This document shows, piece after piece, positions 61,975 to 64,000 of a stretch of DNA of 64,000 nt (positions are counted from its first letter, which is position 1; every line of letters begins with the position of its first letter). Under the pieces are notes generated by a model. That model did no database searches, was not told the origin of the DNA, and saw only the letters and a program-made list of their open reading frames with translations. The position numbers and the translations under genes are program-made. The stretch is from Zygnema cylindricum (Eukaryota; Streptophyta; Zygnematophyceae; Zygnematales; Zygnemataceae), in NCBI GenBank assembly GCA_037447655.1, contig JBBHKE010001915.1:137599-201598 (forward strand), given 5' to 3'.

Positions 61975-63712
61975 GAGACAGAAAAGGAGGCACCAGAACT
62001 AGGTTCCAAGGATAGGGGAGCCGATAAGACAATAAGGAGAAATCTAAGACTTCCCTCCATCTTGGCTTCAGAGTTTGAGGGACGGAGAAAGTGCAGCAAA
62101 AGGATACCAGAGAAACATGCCGCTCATAAGGTAACTAAGCTATCTCACACAGATGAGCCTCATTCCTACTAAGAGGCAGTGAAAAGTCAAGAGAAAGAGA
62201 GATGGATTAGAGCCATAAATGATGAGGTGGCCTCCATTATGGAAGCAAATAATTGGGAACAAGCGGACAGTCCTCCGGACACAAAACCGATTGGTTGTAA
62301 ATGGGTGTTTAAAATAAAACTGAACCCGTATAATACCATTGAGAGATATAAGGCTTGATTAGTTGCAAAGGGGTTCACCCAAAAAGATGGGATTGACTAT
62401 GAGGAGAATTTGCTCTAGTTGTTTGGTTCCTATCACTAAGGATTCTCCTCAGTCTGGCAACAGCAAAAGACATGGAAATACATCAGATGGATATTAGACT
62501 GCCTTTCTTAATGGTGAGTCAAAGGAAGAAATTTTTATGAGTCAACCAGAGGGGTTCGTGGAGAAAGGAGATAAGAGCAAAGTTTGCAGACTCATAAAGT
62601 CTTTATATGGACTGGAGCAGGCTCCTCGACAATTGAAAAACAAATTTGATGAGTTTCTCACCGGTATGGAATATATCCGGATCACCTTTGACCATTCTAT
62701 CTATATGTTTGAAGATGAGAATTGCGTGATTTTCATTGTAATTTATGTGGATGATCTGCTGGTGTTAAGTAAGTCTTTGGAAAAGATCAATAAGTTAAAG
62801 AAAGATCTTAGAAGTAGTTTTGATATGAAGGATTTAGGGGAGGCAAGGTACATTTTGGGGATCTAAATGGAGAGAGATATGGGGAAATGGATTTTTTGAC
62901 TTACTCAAAAAAAACAGAAGGTAATATGTTTCAGAAATTCCATATAGAAAAGGCAAACAGTTGTACCACTCATATGGACTTGAAGAAAATAAGTGATGGG
63001 AGTGTAGAAGGAGGAGTGATAATCTTAGATGATCAGATGAGTCCGGAGGAGAAAGAGTTTATGAATTCTATTCATTATAGACAGGTCGTAGAAAGTTTGA
63101 TCTACTTTATGATCTGTAGAAGGTCGGACATAGCGGCAACAGTAGGAGTCAGCTAAGAGAGTCATGAGATATCTGGTACGAACCAGAGAGTTATGGTTCA
63201 TTTGAGAGGGGAGCGCACTGATATCACTATTTGGAGTGATGCCAGTTATGGGGATGCACCTATGAGAAGATGCACCTCTGGGTATGTGTTGTATGTGGGG
63301 GAAGGTGCTTGATGTTGGAGCTGTAAGCATCAAAAGGTAGTTTTTCGGTCTACTATAGAGGCTGAGTATATGGCCTCTTGTTCTGTTGTGAAAGAGTTAT
63401 TGTGGGTCAAGTCCTTGTTGCAAGAACTAGGGTATATGAAAGAGGGAGTGCATGAGTTTTTTTGCGATAATCAAGCCGCCATTGCTATTGCAGCCAATCC
63501 AAAACATTATTTCAAAGCTAAGCATATGGATATAAGATTGAGCTTCGTGAGGGAAAAGGTTAAAAATAAAATTGTCAATCTTGTGTATAGGTCTGATGAA
63601 CAAATGGTGGCTGACATGATGACCAAATCTGTGCATTCTCCCAAGTTAAAATATTGTTGGGAAAAATGTGGATTGAAAGAAAAGTTAAAATTAGACTAGA
63701 AAATAAGAGGAG
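61975..63712 (+). pseudogene. copia E4 reverse transcriptase and RNase H, degraded
   Basis: After a broken linker (IGCKWVFKIKLNP at about 62290), RT continues at 62537..62866 with LYGLEQAPRQL and YVDDLLVLS (codons 62744..62755). RNase H blocks follow at 62887..63156 and 63370..63699 (ASCSVVKELLWVKSL, DNQAAIAIAANPKHY). A stretch around 63150..63180 is deleted relative to E1. A polypurine tract AAATAAGAGGAG precedes the right LTR. Confidence 0.9.
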
Positions 63713-64000
63713 TAATGAAATAACTAGTTTAATTTGGGTATTTTCTAGGTCTAAATATATTAGAGAAAAAAGACAAAAAATGCGTAGGCAGCCTGCCTCC
63801 ATCTCTTCTCTCTAGCCCCCATACTTGTTGTATTCACTGAAGGAGAGAAGAGTGATGGAGCCATGGCGGCCTTATCTCCTTAGGCAAGACTAAACAGTGA
63901 CTTAAGTCACTCTCAACAAAAGGTTCAGTCCGGCAGAACTCGAACCTCCGATCGGCAGAGCGTGGCGTAGCCGTAAGCTCTAACCAGTCTGTCATAGAAG
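63713..64000 (+). repeat. copia E4 3' LTR, cut by window end
   Basis: It starts TAATGAAATAACTAG (TG decayed to TA) and is collinear with 60379 onward, including the tRNA-like block (GAACTCGAACCTCC, 63936..63949). It runs off the window. Confidence 0.88.

Overview
The window is nuclear DNA of a land plant. Evidence: spliced GT-AG genes with plant-type products (a homeodomain-leucine zipper class II factor, a peroxisomal enoyl-CoA hydratase/isomerase ending in the plant PTS1 tripeptide ARL), plant-style MITEs, and a dense stack of Ty1/copia and Ty3/gypsy retrotransposons. The species cannot be fixed from sequence alone. The unusual copia primer site and long AT-rich introns would suit a non-seed plant, but that is a guess.

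Layout. 1-0.94 kb: 3' end of an HD-Zip II gene (+). 0.94-10.2 kb: no gene; purine-rich simple repeats, then three related TIR elements with TTA target duplications (PIF/Harbinger or Tourist type), one carrying a nested TA-flanked MITE. 10.29-16.64 kb: eight-exon CutC-type copper-homeostasis gene (+). 17.4 kb: copia RNase H scrap. 18.61-21.62 kb: eight-exon mitochondrial NAD(P)H oxidoreductase of RTN4IP1 type (+), behind a cluster of G-boxes. 23.61-25.64 kb: four-exon enoyl-CoA hydratase/isomerase (-), convergent with the previous gene. 26.69-29.45 kb: five-exon prefoldin subunit 6 (+), divergent from the hydratase. 29.5-35.9 kb: AT microsatellite, an orphan terminal exon (-), more MITEs, a perfect 22-bp hairpin and a C22/G21 palindrome.

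35.9-64 kb is a nested retrotransposon stack. A degraded gypsy element (G1, +) is the host. Copia E1 (-, 39691-52453) split its integrase; copia E2 (-, 43392-49862) then landed inside E1. A second copia of the E2 family, E3 (-, 53328-59816), lies in the G1 3' region, and a deleted copia E4 (+, E1 family) lies in the probable G1 3' LTR and runs off the window. E1, E2 and E3 share a primer-binding site complementary to the anticodon arm of initiator tRNA-Met, directly abutting the LTR. This points to half-tRNA priming as in Drosophila copia, rather than the usual plant site matching the tRNA 3' end.

The five single-copy genes have unrelated housekeeping or regulatory roles and form no operon-like system. 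I saw no tRNA or rRNA gene and no CRISPR array. The strongest candidates for something undescribed are the copia family (primer site plus an antisense tRNA-like block in the LTRs) and the TTA-flanked TIR family.
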